The translations under genes were made by a program, and so were the position numbers. Below are positions 46,541 to 54,416 of a stretch of DNA of 64,000 nt, in pieces; the first letter of the stretch is position 1; each line of letters opens with the position of its first letter. The stretch comes from Holosporaceae bacterium 'Namur' (lineage in GTDB: Bacteria; Pseudomonadota; Alphaproteobacteria; Rickettsiales; Midichloriaceae): positions 23,426-87,425 of the forward strand of contig JACGYV010000005.1 in the NCBI GenBank assembly GCA_014116815.1. Reading direction: 5' to 3'. The notes beneath the pieces are model-generated. The model did not search any database. It was not told the DNA's origin and worked only from the letters and a program-made list of their open reading frames with translations.

Positions 46541-48067
46541 ATGGATAGTTTAATAGTAGGGAATTTACCAGTCAATATTGCTGCAAATGAGCAGAGCGTC
46601 ATTACCCACCCGTTACTTAACGGAATGGTCGGTGGTAATATCGATCCGGAACTTGGTAATTTTGAACAATTACTAAATGGCTTATCTAACTTCTTGCCTT
46701 CTAAAGGTAATATAAATTTAGAAATAAAGCCTGAGGCAAATCAGCAAAACTATAATTTTTACAGTAGCCTCACCTTATTAAATGAAAGGCAGGATATAAC
46801 AAAATCTAATCCTTCTATGCCCTCTTTAATAAATCATTCTTTTTCTCAACCGGAATTTATTTTAGCTCAAGATATAACATTTCAGAACAACCCTACATTC
46901 GATATAGAGAAAAATTTTAATTTTGAAGGATTTATTGGCCGGCCGAGAGAATTTATACCTTTAATAAATCCTGAAAATACAGTTAAACAATTACCCTTAA
47001 ATGATCAAATAGAAGAGCAAAATTCGGAAGTGCTTCCAACCCCGAACGGTGAAAAAGAGAATAACACTGATTTAAATATTAATAGCAAATTAACAAACGA
47101 ATACAGCGAAATCCGAATCATTTCAAATGAAATGATTAATATCCCGCTCAAAGAAAGCTTACCTTTAGATAAAAAATCTTTTATAGCTGATAAAGAAGAG
47201 TATACATTCTTTGAAAAAATTGATTCTTTAACTTATCCGTCAAATTTAATATATGAGGAAAATTCTGATTATATTAATCCTAAAACACTTCCGATTCGGG
47301 AAACTTCTACTCCGATAATATTTACTCAGGAAAAGCCGAATGTAGATTTAACAAACTTTAAAGAGAAAGAGCCTAAATTAAATATTAAGAAAGATGATGA
47401 CCAAGGAAAGTTAAATTCAGAAAACTTGGAACCGCATGCTGAAATACAGCCATTAAAAGATTCGCGGCTAAATCATCAGGTTCAGGCAAATTTATCTACC
47501 GGATCATTGAGTGAATTTGATAAAGAATTAACAGTTGAAGCTGATTCAAATGAAAACAATTATCAAAACTCAATTAGCGGAATAACACCTAAAACCGGCA
47601 AATACTCCGTAAAACCTCTTGAAGAGTTAAAAACAAATAAACTGCCGAACTATAGCCACATTGCCGAGCAAGTTTCCATGCGAATCAATAAAGCAATCAA
47701 CTCCGGTGAAACAAGAATCCAAGTGGAACTATCACCCCAAGAGCTTGGCAAAATTGAGATATCTTTGCAGGTTGATGCTATGGGAAATAAGAAGATAGAA
47801 ATATTAAGTGAAAAATTTACTACTTTTGATATTTTGCAGAGCTCGGTAAAAGAATTGGAATCATCCTTATCCGCATTAGCCGGAGGGGATGAGGGCACTT
47901 CATTAAATTTCGGGCTTCGTGATCATCAGCAACATCAGCAGCATAGAAACCAACAAGACAGCAACTTTAAATTTGAACAGGAAAATCTTGATTCGTTTGA
48001 AAGCCGAGAATCTGAATTTTTGATAAGTACTGAGCATGAAGAAGACAACATCAATATTTTAGCATAG
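46541..48067 (+). CDS. fliK: Flagellar hook-length control protein FliK
   Basis: Controls hook length and the export specificity switch of the flagellar type III apparatus. The 508-residue protein is low-complexity and rich in Asn, Glu and Lys for the first 360 residues, as FliK usually is. The C-terminal Flg_hook domain (about 375-470) reads IAEQVSMRINKAINSGETRI, VELSPQELGKIEISLQVDAM and TTFDILQSSVKELESSLSAL. The tail is Gln/His rich. It is followed 12 bases later by flgD, its usual partner. Few Rickettsiales carry flagellar genes, so this pair places the organism. Confidence 0.9.
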   Translation: MDSLIVGNLPVNIAANEQSVITHPLLNGMVGGNIDPELGNFEQLLNGLSNFLPSKGNINLEIKPEANQQNYNFYSSLTLLNERQDITKSNPSMPSLINHSFSQPEFILAQDITFQNNPTFDIEKNFNFEGFIGRPREFIPLINPENTVKQLPLNDQIEEQNSEVLPTPNGEKENNTDLNINSKLTNEYSEIRIISNEMINIPLKESLPLDKKSFIADKEEYTFFEKIDSLTYPSNLIYEENSDYINPKTLPIRETSTPIIFTQEKPNVDLTNFKEKEPKLNIKKDDDQGKLNSENLEPHAEIQPLKDSRLNHQVQANLSTGSLSEFDKELTVEADSNENNYQNSISGITPKTGKYSVKPLEELKTNKLPNYSHIAEQVSMRINKAINSGETRIQVELSPQELGKIEISLQVDAMGNKKIEILSEKFTTFDILQSSVKELESSLSALAGGDEGTSLNFGLRDHQQHQQHRNQQDSNFKFEQENLDSFESRESEFLISTEHEEDNINILA

Positions 48068-48079
48068 AGGAGAGAAAAA

Positions 48080-48910
48080 ATGGTAACATCAGCATCTCTA
48101 TCAACCAATATTTCCGATCTTAAAAGAAGAGAGCCCGGCAATGAAGACTTAAGTAAAGCCGAGCTTGCGGAACAGAAAATTGCTCAGCAGAAAAAAACCT
48201 TTTTTAAATTGCTTGCAGTTCAACTACAAAATCAAGATCCGACTAATCCTATGGATACTAATCAGATGACCGCACAAATCTTTACTATGAATGCGGTTGA
48301 GCAACAACTGGAATCAAATAGATTGCTGGAAAAAATTTATGATGTTCTCCATGATCAGCAAATAGCTCAACCTTCGACGAATATTGGTAAGATTGCCTCA
48401 TACGAAGGCAATTCATTCAAATTATCAAATGGCAGCGGGGAATTTAGTTATACTCTAAACTCAAATCTTAAATCAGTAGGTGTTGAAATTAAAAATCAAG
48501 CCGGTGCCGTAGTATATAAAGATCTATTAAAAACTAATATAGGTAACCATACCTTCCAATGGAACGGTGAAGACAGTAATGGAAATAAATTACCTGAAGG
48601 TAATTATAATTTTTTAATTACCGCACTTGATGCTAATGATGACCCGGTCTCAATTAAATCATTCGTCAGCGGTAAAATTGACGGGATAATTTCAGAAAAC
48701 AACGATTTCAAATACAGCATTGAAGGGAAAGAAATCAATAAAGAAAAGATTAGAACAATTAAAGATGATAATAATGCTTTTAACCCTAATGCTAAAGGCA
48801 GTTCGTCTACCGAAAGCAAAGCAAAAGAAACTACCGGGCAGGATACGGATTCAGCAGCAAATAACAATAAACCTTCTCTATTTAAGCATTTTCTAAATTT
48901 AATAAGCTAA
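48080..48910 (+). CDS. flgD: Flagellar hook assembly (hook-cap) protein FlgD
   Basis: Scaffold for hook polymerisation. The 276-residue protein has the diagnostic N-terminal block KTFFKLLAVQLQNQDPTNPMDTNQMTAQ (residues about 37-64) followed by FTMNAVEQQLESNRLLEKI. The FlgD Ig-like/tudor part has FQWNGEDSNGNKLPEGNYNF (matching WDGxDxxGxxxPxGxYxF). The tail is Asn/Lys/Ser-rich and longer than usual. AGGAGAGA lies just before the ATG. It is coupled to fliK. Confidence 0.95.
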   Translation: MVTSASLSTNISDLKRREPGNEDLSKAELAEQKIAQQKKTFFKLLAVQLQNQDPTNPMDTNQMTAQIFTMNAVEQQLESNRLLEKIYDVLHDQQIAQPSTNIGKIASYEGNSFKLSNGSGEFSYTLNSNLKSVGVEIKNQAGAVVYKDLLKTNIGNHTFQWNGEDSNGNKLPEGNYNFLITALDANDDPVSIKSFVSGKIDGIISENNDFKYSIEGKEINKEKIRTIKDDNNAFNPNAKGSSSTESKAKETTGQDTDSAANNNKPSLFKHFLNLIS

Positions 48911-48934
48911 TATTCCCCTATAAAACACTTAAAC

Positions 48935-48973
48935 TTAGCTGCGTAGAATACCGAGTAGTTTATACGCAGCTAA
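48935..48973. terminator. Perfect 11-bp hairpin after flgD
   Basis: TTAGCTGCGTA (48935-48945) is exactly inverted at 48963-48973 with a 17-base loop, 25 bases after the flgD stop. No T run follows on the + strand, so it may stabilise mRNA 3' ends more than terminate. Two further palindromes follow: an 8-bp AT stem near 48990-49008 and the perfect 18-base palindrome at 49009-49026. Confidence 0.4.
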
Positions 48974-49084
48974 AATCCGAAGAGGCTCAGTAATAATATT
49001 TATTACTTCAGTTTTTTAAAAAACTGCTATGTGTTTGTATTGTTTACCGAATACTCCGGATCTTCATTTTAATAACTCCCCCTC

Positions 49085-49228
49085 TTAACAGGATACGGTT
49101 TTTTGCATTATTACAGCTTTCATAGCAGCTTCAGCTAAAAGATTTTCATTAGTAAATTTATAACTTGAGAATGCATAAACAGATAGTACTAAAGCACCTA
49201 GGATAAAAGCTTTTTTAAAAATAGACAT
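49085..49228 (-). CDS. Small membrane or exported protein (47 residues)
   Basis: Starts ATG at 49228 and ends TAA at 49085. The product opens MSIFKKAFILGALVLSVYAF, a basic N-terminus and a hydrophobic helix of about 15 residues. It continues SSYKFTNENLLAEAAMKAVI and ends in MQKTVSC. The hydrophobic-then-amphipathic layout looks protein-like, and an AGG lies 10 bases before the start. It could be a secreted peptide, with a signal ending near Ala19 and a C-terminal Cys. I do not recognise a family. It stands alone downstream of the LRR gene on the same strand. Confidence 0.45.
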   Translation of the reverse strand: MSIFKKAFILGALVLSVYAFSSYKFTNENLLAEAAMKAVIMQKTVSC

Positions 49229-49572
49229 TTTAAAAACCTATATTATGTTTAACCTACTCATACGGTAAATACCTCCCAACCATTTAACAACTTACTTTTT
49301 ATTAAAAATCAGGTAACAAATACATCTTCTTTACTACAATGAATTACTTGACAATATATTTTCTTAACACTAATTTAATTATTATAAAAATAATATTATT
49401 TTATTTAAGATAAGCTTTAAAACTTTTCAAATTTATTTGCATAGCAATATTTATTCCGAACCTATATCAAAATCACTATAACCATCCTAATTAGTAATCC
49501 GAGTAATTAAAAATAGATTCGCTTGATAACTCTAATCCTCTTAGGCTTTCCACATACAACCATTTTGTTATT
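49229..49572. other. Intergenic stretch, no gene seen
   Basis: AT-rich sequence between the 47-residue ORF and the LRR gene. I find no convincing coding frame, RNA gene or hairpin. It would contain the promoter of the small ORF and the end of the LRR transcript. Confidence 0.4.
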
Positions 49573-51123
49573 TCACTCTCTCCCTCTATTTACCGCTGCA
49601 TCCCCAAGTTCCATACTATTATTATCTCTTCTACTCCTTTCCCTTGCCGCAAAGGTGCCTTCCGTATCTTTTTCCTTAATCTTGTGTAAGGTAACACGGC
49701 TTTGATGATTAATTCCGTTTAAACCTACATGGCTACCTATCTTAGTCCACACTTCCGCAGGGAATGAAGGCGTGAAATCAATATAATCTAAATTATCGAT
49801 AATATTATCGTTATCAATATCCTTAACCGCCCCGTTAAGCCTTAAAAAATTCTCATAGTAATAGCTCTTTATTTTATTTTTTATATCTATATACCGCAGT
49901 TTAGAATCAGCTCCCACACTTCCGATTTTATATTTTAGCATGTGTAAAAATATTTCAATATGGTACATGTTAAATTTATCCAGCTCTCCTTTCTCAACAG
50001 CCCGGCATTTTGATTCAAAGGCTTTTCGGTTTCTATCTATATTCATTTCAATTGAACTTATTATCTGATTTCGTTCTTCATAACCAACTACATTATGCCC
50101 AACCAAACAATTTAAAATTAACTTGTTTTTCTCTACCGCTTTATCTATTTCTTTAATTCCGTCAATTTCTAGCGAATCACTTAATAACCAAATTTGATTA
50201 ATATTTCTGCTCTCCCGTAATACCTCTGCTATTGCTTTTATTCCTTCATTTCCTATCTTATGGCATCCAAGGTTAATAGTGGTAATTGAGGTATTAACTT
50301 TTAACATGTCTGCTATTATGAATGCTTCCTGATCTGTAATTTCGATTCTACCAAAATAAAAACTTGAAATTGAATTATTAATTTTGAGTGCATTTATTAA
50401 GGATACTATACCTGGGGATTTGATTTCATTACTTGAAAGATCAAGTTGTTTAATGGAAGTATTGGTTGCTAATAAATTTGCAACTTTTATTGCGCCTTCA
50501 CATTTAATTTTATTATAACTAAGATCAAGATTAGTAATAGAACTATTTTTCTTTAACATCTCGGTAATTGCTTCCATTCCCTCATTGTCTATTTCATTAC
50601 GTGAAAAATCAACATCAGTAATGGAATTGTTTTCTTTTAACATATCAATGATTGCTTCCAACCACTCTTTGTTTGTTTCATTATATAAAAAATCAGTAGT
50701 AGTAATAGAATTATCTTCTTTTAAAGCATTAATAATTATTTCCATTTTTTCAGGTTTTTCTCTATCTTTATGAAATGAGAAACGCTTAACAGTGTTATTA
50801 GTTCTCAACTCGTCTGCTAATATTTCTGCTCCATGATTCCCTAACAGATTAAACGCAACCCCAAGATAAATAATAGACGGGTTTTTCTTTAATATTTCCA
50901 CTATAAGATTACTCTCTTTCACCCTTAACATATTGCATCTTAATCCAAGCGAAGTAATTGGCTCATGAGCTCTTACAAAATCTATTATTTTCGAAAATTC
51001 TTCATCCCCTATCATTTTGCCTCTAAAATGTATAGAGACATAATCCTTATTATTATTTGAAATTATTACTTCTGTATTGATGCTCATATCTTGTCCTATA
51101 AAAGCAAATTCGGAACCGCGCAT
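49573..51123 (-). CDS. Leucine-rich repeat protein (ribonuclease-inhibitor type)
   Basis: A 516-residue protein. Residues about 30-340 hold about ten LRRs of 28-29 residues of the ribonuclease-inhibitor/NLRC class, such as NSITDVDFSRNEIDNEGMEA, SSITNLDLSYNKIKCEGAIK and TSIKQLDLSSNEIKSPGIVS. The C-terminal 150 residues are Asp/Asn/Lys-rich, followed by DYIDFTPSFPAEVWTKIGSHVG and a charged tail (RERSRRDNNSMELG). No signal peptide or membrane segment is seen. This LRR type is mainly eukaryotic; in intracellular bacteria it usually marks host-directed effectors. It is monocistronic. The reading is consistent with an effector, but secretion is not shown. Confidence 0.82.
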   Translation of the reverse strand: MRGSEFAFIGQDMSINTEVIISNNNKDYVSIHFRGKMIGDEEFSKIIDFVRAHEPITSLGLRCNMLRVKESNLIVEILKKNPSIIYLGVAFNLLGNHGAEILADELRTNNTVKRFSFHKDREKPEKMEIIINALKEDNSITTTDFLYNETNKEWLEAIIDMLKENNSITDVDFSRNEIDNEGMEAITEMLKKNSSITNLDLSYNKIKCEGAIKVANLLATNTSIKQLDLSSNEIKSPGIVSLINALKINNSISSFYFGRIEITDQEAFIIADMLKVNTSITTINLGCHKIGNEGIKAIAEVLRESRNINQIWLLSDSLEIDGIKEIDKAVEKNKLILNCLVGHNVVGYEERNQIISSIEMNIDRNRKAFESKCRAVEKGELDKFNMYHIEIFLHMLKYKIGSVGADSKLRYIDIKNKIKSYYYENFLRLNGAVKDIDNDNIIDNLDYIDFTPSFPAEVWTKIGSHVGLNGINHQSRVTLHKIKEKDTEGTFAARERSRRDNNSMELGDAAVNRGRE

Positions 51124-51285
51124 TTTCTCTCTTCATTTTATTTTCGAACCACATTAACAGCACTCATTACTCCGTCAATGTTAATTTTAAACAATTATAT
51201 AAGCTTCAATATTAATATTTACAAAATATTTCTATATAAACTTTATGCTTGCATATATCTAGTTTCTTGTTGTAAATTTCCGATA

Positions 51286-51372
51286 CAGATCACCAGGGGT
51301 GCTGTTAATAATAATAGCTGAGAAAAACCCTTATAACCTGATCCGGATAGTGCCGGCGGAGGGAGCGTGTAA
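51286..51372 (+). promoter_or_regulatory. TPP riboswitch (THI element)
   Basis: The conserved core of the thiamine pyrophosphate riboswitch is clear: CAGGGGTGCT, then GCTGAGAAAAACCC, then TTATAACCTGATCCGGATAG, and TGCCGGCGGAGGGAGCGTG. The CCGG/CCGG arm forms P4 and the outer CAC/GTG contributes to P1. It lies 72 bases upstream of an SSS-family transporter on the same strand. Its 3' strand (51359-51369) can pair with 51396-51406 at 10 of 11 positions, a likely alternative helix for the ligand-free state. No T-rich terminator follows, so control may be at translation. Confidence 0.96.
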
Positions 51373-51444
51373 AACTATTAATCTATTTTTACTTCCGCAC
51401 TCTCTCTTACTGCATATTCGGCTATTTAATTTAAAGGCTAAGAT

Positions 51445-52845
51445 ATGCAAATTATGAACAACCTATCTCTTCTTGACTTAAGTGTTTTTGCTATTTGGAT
51501 TACTCTCTCAATAGGGGTGATTATCATACGCCGGCTCAAAAATTTGAATTCTAAAACAAGCGATAAGGATTACATACTGATGGGTAGGAAACTGACCTTA
51601 CCGCTATTTGTTGCAACCCTGGTCTCCTCCTGGTACGGCGGGGTGTTCGGGGTAACTCAGATTGCTTTTGAGCACGGGGTATATAATTTCATTACTCAAG
51701 GGGTATTTTGGTATATTGCTTATATTATTTTCGCCTATTTTCTGGTTAAAAAAATACATCAAAAAAATGCTCTTACTTTTCCTGATTTAATCAAAAAAAC
51801 TTATGGCGAAAAATCAGCTAAGCTTGCTGCAATACTACTTATTTTTAAAGCATTGCCGATAACTTATGCCCTAAGCCTTGGCGCTTTTATTCAAACAATG
51901 TTCGGTTTATCGCTTCCGCTTTCAATTGTAGCAGGTACTTCGGTAGTTGTGTTATATACCTGCATAAGCGATTTCAGATCAGTGGTATACTCTGATTTCC
52001 TGCAGTTTTGCTGTATGTACTTCGGAGTAATAACGGTAGTAATATTTTCATTTTACAGCATAGGCAATCCGTTGGTGTTAGTGGAAAATTTACCTCCACA
52101 TTATTTTACTTCTTCCGGCAAGCATGAATTCAGCACTATTATATTATGGTTATTTATCGCATTTTCAGCTACCCTGATAAGCCCGGTGTTTTACCAAAGA
52201 TGTATGGCGGCAGGCAGCCCACTCATAGCTAAAAAGGGAATAATTATTTCTACGGCTTTTTGGATAATTTTTGATATCTGCACTACATTGGGGGGAATGT
52301 ACGCCAAAGTTCATATGCCTGATGCTAATTCGTTAAATGCCTACCTGTTATTCGGCTTAGAAATTCTCCCTTCCGGCTTTCGGGGTATTTTTCTTGCAGG
52401 AATTGCAGCGACTGTTATATCAACATTGGATTCATTTATTTTTGCCGGTAGCACCCTTTTTTCTTATGACCTTAGACCTAAGAAATATACCACCTCAATC
52501 GGATATAGGACGATAAGCGTGTTATCAATCGGTTTCCTCACCGTAATTATTGCACTTCAATTTGATAATATAATTGAAGATGTTTGGATAACTTTGGAAG
52601 GATATTTCGGCGCTCTTTTAATTATTCCTATTATTTGGAGTTATTTCATCAAAACTAAAATCTCTGATAATGCATTTATATTTACCGCTTTCTTAAGTAT
52701 GAGCATAATGCTAATAAAGGATGTCTTTTTCAAAAATATAAAAATAGAAGCATTTTACTTCGGGCTTATTTCTACCTTAACAGTTTATGGCTTTATTTTT
52801 TTATATGATAGATCCGTAAAAAAACTTATATGCAAAGTCTTTTAA
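51445..52845 (+). CDS. SSS-family sodium/solute symporter, predicted thiamine importer (ThiV-like)
   Basis: A 466-residue membrane protein with 12-13 hydrophobic segments. It carries the SSS-family DKDYILMGRKLTLPLFVATL start, SSWYGGVFGVTQIAFEHGVYNF, YSDFLQFCCMYFGV and the GIAATVISTLDSFIFAGSTL block with the sodium-site Ser/Thr-rich helix. Members of this family import sugars, proline, pantothenate and others. The TPP riboswitch directly upstream makes thiamine or a thiamine precursor the best guess. SSS transporters behind THI elements were predicted earlier as ThiV in a few organisms. AAGG seven bases before the ATG is the ribosome site. No thiamine biosynthesis gene is in the window. Confidence 0.87.
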   Translation: MQIMNNLSLLDLSVFAIWITLSIGVIIIRRLKNLNSKTSDKDYILMGRKLTLPLFVATLVSSWYGGVFGVTQIAFEHGVYNFITQGVFWYIAYIIFAYFLVKKIHQKNALTFPDLIKKTYGEKSAKLAAILLIFKALPITYALSLGAFIQTMFGLSLPLSIVAGTSVVVLYTCISDFRSVVYSDFLQFCCMYFGVITVVIFSFYSIGNPLVLVENLPPHYFTSSGKHEFSTIILWLFIAFSATLISPVFYQRCMAAGSPLIAKKGIIISTAFWIIFDICTTLGGMYAKVHMPDANSLNAYLLFGLEILPSGFRGIFLAGIAATVISTLDSFIFAGSTLFSYDLRPKKYTTSIGYRTISVLSIGFLTVIIALQFDNIIEDVWITLEGYFGALLIIPIIWSYFIKTKISDNAFIFTAFLSMSIMLIKDVFFKNIKIEAFYFGLISTLTVYGFIFLYDRSVKKLICKVF

Positions 52846-52909
52846 AAAATACTATTCTCATTTATTAAAAGTTATGCTAATACTTCTGACGATATCCCTT
52901 TTAAAAATA

Positions 52910-52982
52910 GGGGTCATAGCTCAGTTGGTAGAGCGCTTGGATGGCATTCAAGAGGTTGGCGGTTCGATCCCGCCTGGCTCCA
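52910..52982 (+). tRNA. tRNA-Ala (anticodon GGC)
   Basis: A 73-base cloverleaf: acceptor GGGGTCA/TGGCTCC with two wobbles, D arm GCTC-AGTTGGTA-GAGC, anticodon stem CTTGG/TCAAG with loop ATGGCAT (anticodon GGC), and T arm GGCGG-TTCGATC-CCGCC. Discriminator A is followed by CCG in the DNA, so the 3' CCA is only partly encoded and would be completed by the CCA-adding enzyme. It reads GCC and GCU codons. Confidence 0.95.
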
Positions 52983-53348
52983 CCGGGTAAACCAAGGGCT
53001 TTAGATTTTTTCTTAATTTTATAAAATTACCTAGTGCTACTTATTGCTCTTAATTTTTAAGCTTAGATGATTTAAAATTTAGTTTCTTGCTAGTAGCAGC
53101 TAAAGAAAAGAATGAGCAATTTTTTTAGCTTGAGTATTATAACTTGCATTAATGTTACTCATTTTGGCCTTGTTGCTCAAATCGCTATTTAGGGATTTGA
53201 GCAACAAGGCCGCTCGTACAAATAATAACCATTTAAGGAAGAGGGTTATAAGAGTATTATAACAATTGGAATCGACATATTAAAGATAAACTGTTCCTGA
53301 TAGATTTATTGTCCTCACAAAAGTAGTAAAAGAAGTAACTTAGTAACT
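52983..53348. other. Intergenic stretch with a strong hairpin
   Basis: A 366-base gap between tRNA-Ala and ccmE. No coding frame is convincing. Its one clear structure is the 18-bp perfect inverted repeat at 53166-53211, listed separately. A weaker stem (TTTCTT with AAGAAA) lies near 53083-53110. Confidence 0.5.
53166..53211. repeat. Perfect 18-bp inverted repeat with 10-base loop
   Basis: GGCCTTGTTGCTCAAATC (53166-53183) is exactly repeated in inverse at 53194-53211. It is more GC-rich than its surroundings. There is no T run on either side, so it is not a classical terminator; it could be a mobile palindrome, a structured RNA 3' end or a transcriptional barrier between tRNA-Ala and ccmE. 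Confidence 0.7.
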
Positions 53349-53810
53349 TCAATCTTTACTTTTCCAGTGTTCTGATTTTTTTAAGGAATCGGCAATTTCT
53401 TTGGGCATATAATTTTCATCGTGCTTAGCAAGCAGTTCCCTGGCAATAAATATCCCTTTATCACCAAGCTTACCCAGGGCTACCGTTCCTTGGTTTTCAG
53501 TAAATAAATTTGGGATTATGCCCTTATATTGCACGGTAAGCTCTTCATTTAAATCAGTAATCCTAAACTGCAATGTTTCCTTATTTTTAAGATATTTAAT
53601 GCTGCCTGCAACAACCAATCCCCCTACCCTAAACTCTTTGTCTCTAAATTCGGCTTCTCTTTCCCTAAGCTCAGTCGGATTCAAAAAAAATACAATATTA
53701 TCATTAAAGACTTTTAAAGTTATAGTAATCGCCACGGCAAAAAACAGCACAAAAATTGCTATTATATATGCACGCCGCTTCCATGCCTTATTTCTTTTTA
53801 TTAACGGCAT
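53349..53810 (-). CDS. ccmE: Cytochrome c maturation heme chaperone CcmE
   Basis: Periplasmic, membrane-anchored heme chaperone of system I cytochrome c maturation. The 153-residue protein has an N-terminal anchor (about 13-33), an OB fold with FRVGGLVVAGSIKY and QFRITDLNEELTVQYKGIIPNLF, and the heme-attachment His130 with Tyr134 (LLAKHDENYMPKE). Normal length. Its 5' end overlaps ccmD. The rest of the ccm set is not in the window, consistent with the scattered ccm genes in Rickettsiales. Confidence 0.95.
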   Translation of the reverse strand: MPLIKRNKAWKRRAYIIAIFVLFFAVAITITLKVFNDNIVFFLNPTELREREAEFRDKEFRVGGLVVAGSIKYLKNKETLQFRITDLNEELTVQYKGIIPNLFTENQGTVALGKLGDKGIFIARELLAKHDENYMPKEIADSLKKSEHWKSKD

Positions 53811-53913
53811 TCTGATATAAATACTTTAAACGTTTATACTTAAAATACACTGCTCCCGCTAGGATTAGCAGTAAAGCAAAAGTGACGGAATAAGAAACTA
53901 AAACATACAACAT
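53788..53913 (-). CDS. ccmD: Heme exporter protein CcmD
   Basis: A 41-residue ORF (ATG 53913 to TAA 53788). It opens MLYVLVSYSVTFALLLILAG and continues AVYFKYKRLKYLYQNAVNKK. One membrane helix followed by a basic cytoplasmic tail is the CcmD layout; CcmD helps release CcmE from the CcmABC exporter. It overlaps the ccmE start by 23 bases in another frame, the usual ccmD-ccmE order. The gene is too short for ordinary length cut-offs. Confidence 0.8.
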   Translation of the reverse strand: MLYVLVSYSVTFALLLILAGAVYFKYKRLKYLYQNAVNKKK

Positions 53914-53923
53914 TTAAGATTAT

Positions 53924-54274
53924 TTATTCATCCAAGTCTTCATCTTCATAAGACATCCCTTTTACATCCTTAGCCTGGAAAGTAAATTTAGCCATATCCT
54001 GTTGGATTTCTAAATTATCGTCGCTGTCAGGCAGATCTTCTTCCTCAACCACGGACCTGGTTAAGTATTTTTTGATCACGGATTCCCTTAAAGTCTCCGC
54101 ATCGATAGCATCACTTGCAATTTCTCTTAGTGCTACAACCGCATCTTTATCATTATCCCTTTCAATAAGAAGCCTGGCTCCCGATGATATTTCCTTAGCT
54201 CTTTGTGCCGCAAGAACAACCAGTTCAAACCTGCTCTTAATCCGTTCAATGCAATCTTCAATAGTTACGCGCGC
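53924..54274 (-). CDS. rpoZ: RNA polymerase omega subunit
   Basis: A 116-residue omega subunit that stabilises the beta' subunit during RNA polymerase assembly. The diagnostic N-terminus is present: MARVTIEDCIERIKSRFELV, then VLAAQRAKEISSGARLLIER, DNDKDAVVALREIAS. The C-terminus is acidic. The ATG at 54274 begins the conserved MARVT and is chosen over the in-frame ATG at 54292. ccmD follows 10 bases downstream. Confidence 0.95.
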   Translation of the reverse strand, partial: ARVTIEDCIERIKSRFELVVLAAQRAKEISSGARLLIERDNDKDAVVALREIASDAIDAETLRESVIKKYLTRSVVEEEDLPDSDDNLEIQQDMAKFTFQAKDVKGMSYEDEDLDE

Positions 54275-54416
54275 CATAATAACTCTTAACAAAAATTTGC
54301 ACTCAGTATAATTAAAATATTTTCAAATGCAACTTTTGCAATACACACTCACAATGTTTGCATAAAAGTTTGTATTAAGTTATAACATCTCAACATAAAA
54401 TATTTCCGAGAATATT

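Noticed and set aside
48604-48867. Minus-strand ORF inside flgD
   Set aside because: flgD has clear motifs through this region; the reverse frame is a hydrophobic shadow without a ribosome site.
51091-51321. 76-codon + strand ORF upstream of the SSS transporter
   Set aside because: It runs into the TPP riboswitch core and has no ribosome site; the RNA element explains the sequence.
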